Assembly: GCA_045543215.1 (NCBI GenBank)
Contig: JAZQMD010000145.1
Coordinates: forward strand, 1 to 16,053
Length of the DNA: 16,053 nucleotides
Origin: DXYV01 sp045543215
GTDB taxonomy: Bacteria > Bacillota > Clostridia > Oscillospirales > Oscillospiraceae
Reading direction: 5' to 3'
Translations under genes and position numbers: made by a program
In this document: one piece after another, positions 15,901-16,053 of the stretch
Numbering within the stretch: the first letter of the stretch is position 1
How the letters are laid out: every line of letters starts with the position of its first letter
Notes under the pieces: model-generated
What the model was told of the DNA's origin: nothing
The model's input: the letters and a program-made list of their open reading frames with translations, nothing else
Database searches by the model: none

Positions 15901-16053
15901 GGCTGCTCTTTCAGTATACCTTTAAAGTTATCTTCAAACCACTCATTAGGGTCTGTACTACCGTTTGCAGCCATAAAAAACTCAAGCAGATCATAAAGAT
16001 TTTTCCCCGTTTTGGGTTGTATTGCTGAATTGTAAAAATTGGTTGTCTGTTCT
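12978..16053 (-). CDS. M26-like (IgA1 protease / Zmp family) zinc metalloprotease, 5' partial
   Basis: The frame is open to the right edge, so the N-terminus and any signal peptide lie outside; 1024 residues are visible. Counted from ATG 15972-15974, the metalloprotease core carries H201-E202-N-A-H205 and a third ligand candidate E225 in GRRSPSGAEAHADGN. IWDYFSDMFEAGYVMDYLMGQAFL, GYENGYIAY and YFHIVKRATNDF follow. This order fits the M26 C-terminal peptidase domain (PF07580) of streptococcal IgA1 proteases and ZmpB/ZmpC. Residues 500-998 are not catalytic. They hold two beta-helix-starting units (ITSAQELIDAV...GDGHTITGL and YTYEDLVAI...GNGHTISNL) and GLUG-like strands (IGALAGEAYGN, IGGIIGQSNG, MAGIVGSHVG, GGFVGGSSN), closing with DFYGNGLYW...GYPIVRFG. 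Predicted secreted protease of host glycoproteins; IgA cleavage itself is not shown by sequence. No C-terminal anchor. The region is AT-rich. Confidence 0.85.
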   Translation of the reverse strand, partial: EQTTNFYNSAIQPKTGKNLYDLLEFFMAANGSTDPNEWFEDNFKGILKEQPAIDPPEGMSIKYRAWDNLVKSSGQDSNLLLPIMTAPQEDMVLFSAPSHLFISSINRYYTENNEENKQKLLNSLNTYGEWVGRLYGTSAGVVPNAEEWLNASLKVSYDTRFGYPAGGKYPGTQETGVSQEPVFKWVTESIRRIGAANGAGAYATGPNIYWIVYTAFGSEFAFKTFTHENAHTQDGSYFYNNYGRRSPSGAEAHADGNLMQEFTDGSMVFNWYKEVDVTTEITNNFSYTRVDTPEEIWDYFSDMFEAGYVMDYLMGQAFLQLSPEEQSKIAVQASHTPQGNSFKTTYSRLSADALKEMNLSTMEDLWDNQIMLRPTGTVTSAGAGGYGYESFWHANWYQPHNDNGTPDSNSFKRLGQEMLGVGGYENGYIAYMSGKSKNDLQALRTATGNDSITWKDYKLDRYKTVESNLDSIPYFNSDNVITKLVAAFKQDASNGNLNASTNLKKIYFHIVKRATNDFIDGDIYNLPTVTTITSAQELIDAVNANKLGNYKLGQDIDFSGVQIDTPYYMEQFVGTLNGDGHTITGLSCPLFNNVTYANISNLKINLPVVTENNQAVIANSSNNVILSNISIIIPSEKLPLIKTRNKLYYEDNIAFDQVTEEEVVEIYTYEDLVAIGKDGSSLNGHYVLMNDLSLAGRNPYGPVINGVFSGVFDGNGHTISNLWSALFKEISDGEVKNLKIKYSNLTHSASRGTLANILRDSRVSDVQIQEVMLDYSNANIQNIGALAGEAYGNVDISRVSVIDTSIKGFSNIGGIIGQSNGLTTFTDVLFKGKIIGTKANQPYDGRMAGIVGSHVGVTIHNAYVDVDITAPNHELINGNGGFVGGSSNAATISNSVVIAKGDCYGISSDAVTINNVYESNRSSKTSSGLQTGTIKRVTQESMNSEDFYGNGLYWNKVVWDFSQIDTHGYPIVRFGNLTDTSTFKGLKPVLTAEGNDYGLEADTVTVGNVDEADSPSSVLVALQN

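Noticed and set aside
1..16053. CRISPR arrays, tRNA/rRNA genes, prophage or toxin-antitoxin modules
   Set aside because: Looked for on both strands by eye; no regularly spaced repeats, cloverleaf candidates or recognisable phage or toxin proteins were found.

Overview
The window looks like chromosomal DNA of a gut-type Clostridia, most likely Oscillospiraceae/Flavonifractor-like. This is an inference. It rests on a cobalamin-dependent methionine synthase with its reactivation domain encoded separately, a YitJ-type homocysteine methyltransferase/MTHFR fusion, a surface protein anchored by three C-terminal SLH domains, clear Shine-Dalgarno sequences, and secreted enzymes aimed at host glycoproteins. 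No rRNA or tRNA is present to settle the taxonomy.

Left part (1-6118): a membrane O-antigen ligase/polymerase-like protein enters from the left edge on the + strand. It ends facing a three-gene methionine operon on the - strand, with a strong bidirectional terminator (1272-1319) between them. In transcription order the operon is the MetH reactivation-domain protein, MetH lacking that domain (787 aa from a GTG start with a good RBS), and a bifunctional homocysteine methyltransferase/methylenetetrahydrofolate reductase. Junctions overlap by 11 and 4 bases, so translation is probably coupled. Together the products make 5-methyl-THF, use it to methylate homocysteine, and reactivate oxidised cobalamin.

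Middle (6119-9947): a 405-bp divergent spacer carries promoters for both sides and no riboswitch I can recognise. A 1127-aa secreted protein follows, with a beta-helix-like N-terminus, Ig-like modules, a Met/Ser/Gly linker and three SLH domains. It ends at a perfect 16-bp terminator hairpin that also works on the other strand.

Right part (9948-16053): two secreted host-directed enzymes lie on the - strand. One is a GH33 sialidase with all catalytic residues identifiable and an unassigned C-terminal domain. The other is a large M26 (IgA1 protease/Zmp-like) zinc metalloprotease with HENAH plus a downstream Glu, running off the right edge. Between them lies a frameshifted relic of a large serine recombinase (zinc-ribbon region). 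The protease gene looks more AT-rich than the methionine operon, so part of this region may have been acquired or rearranged. Sialidase, M26-type protease and SLH adhesin together suggest an interface with mucin or secretory IgA. No CRISPR array, phage module or clearly new multi-gene system was seen; the best leads are the protease architecture, the recombinase relic and the uncharacterised domains.
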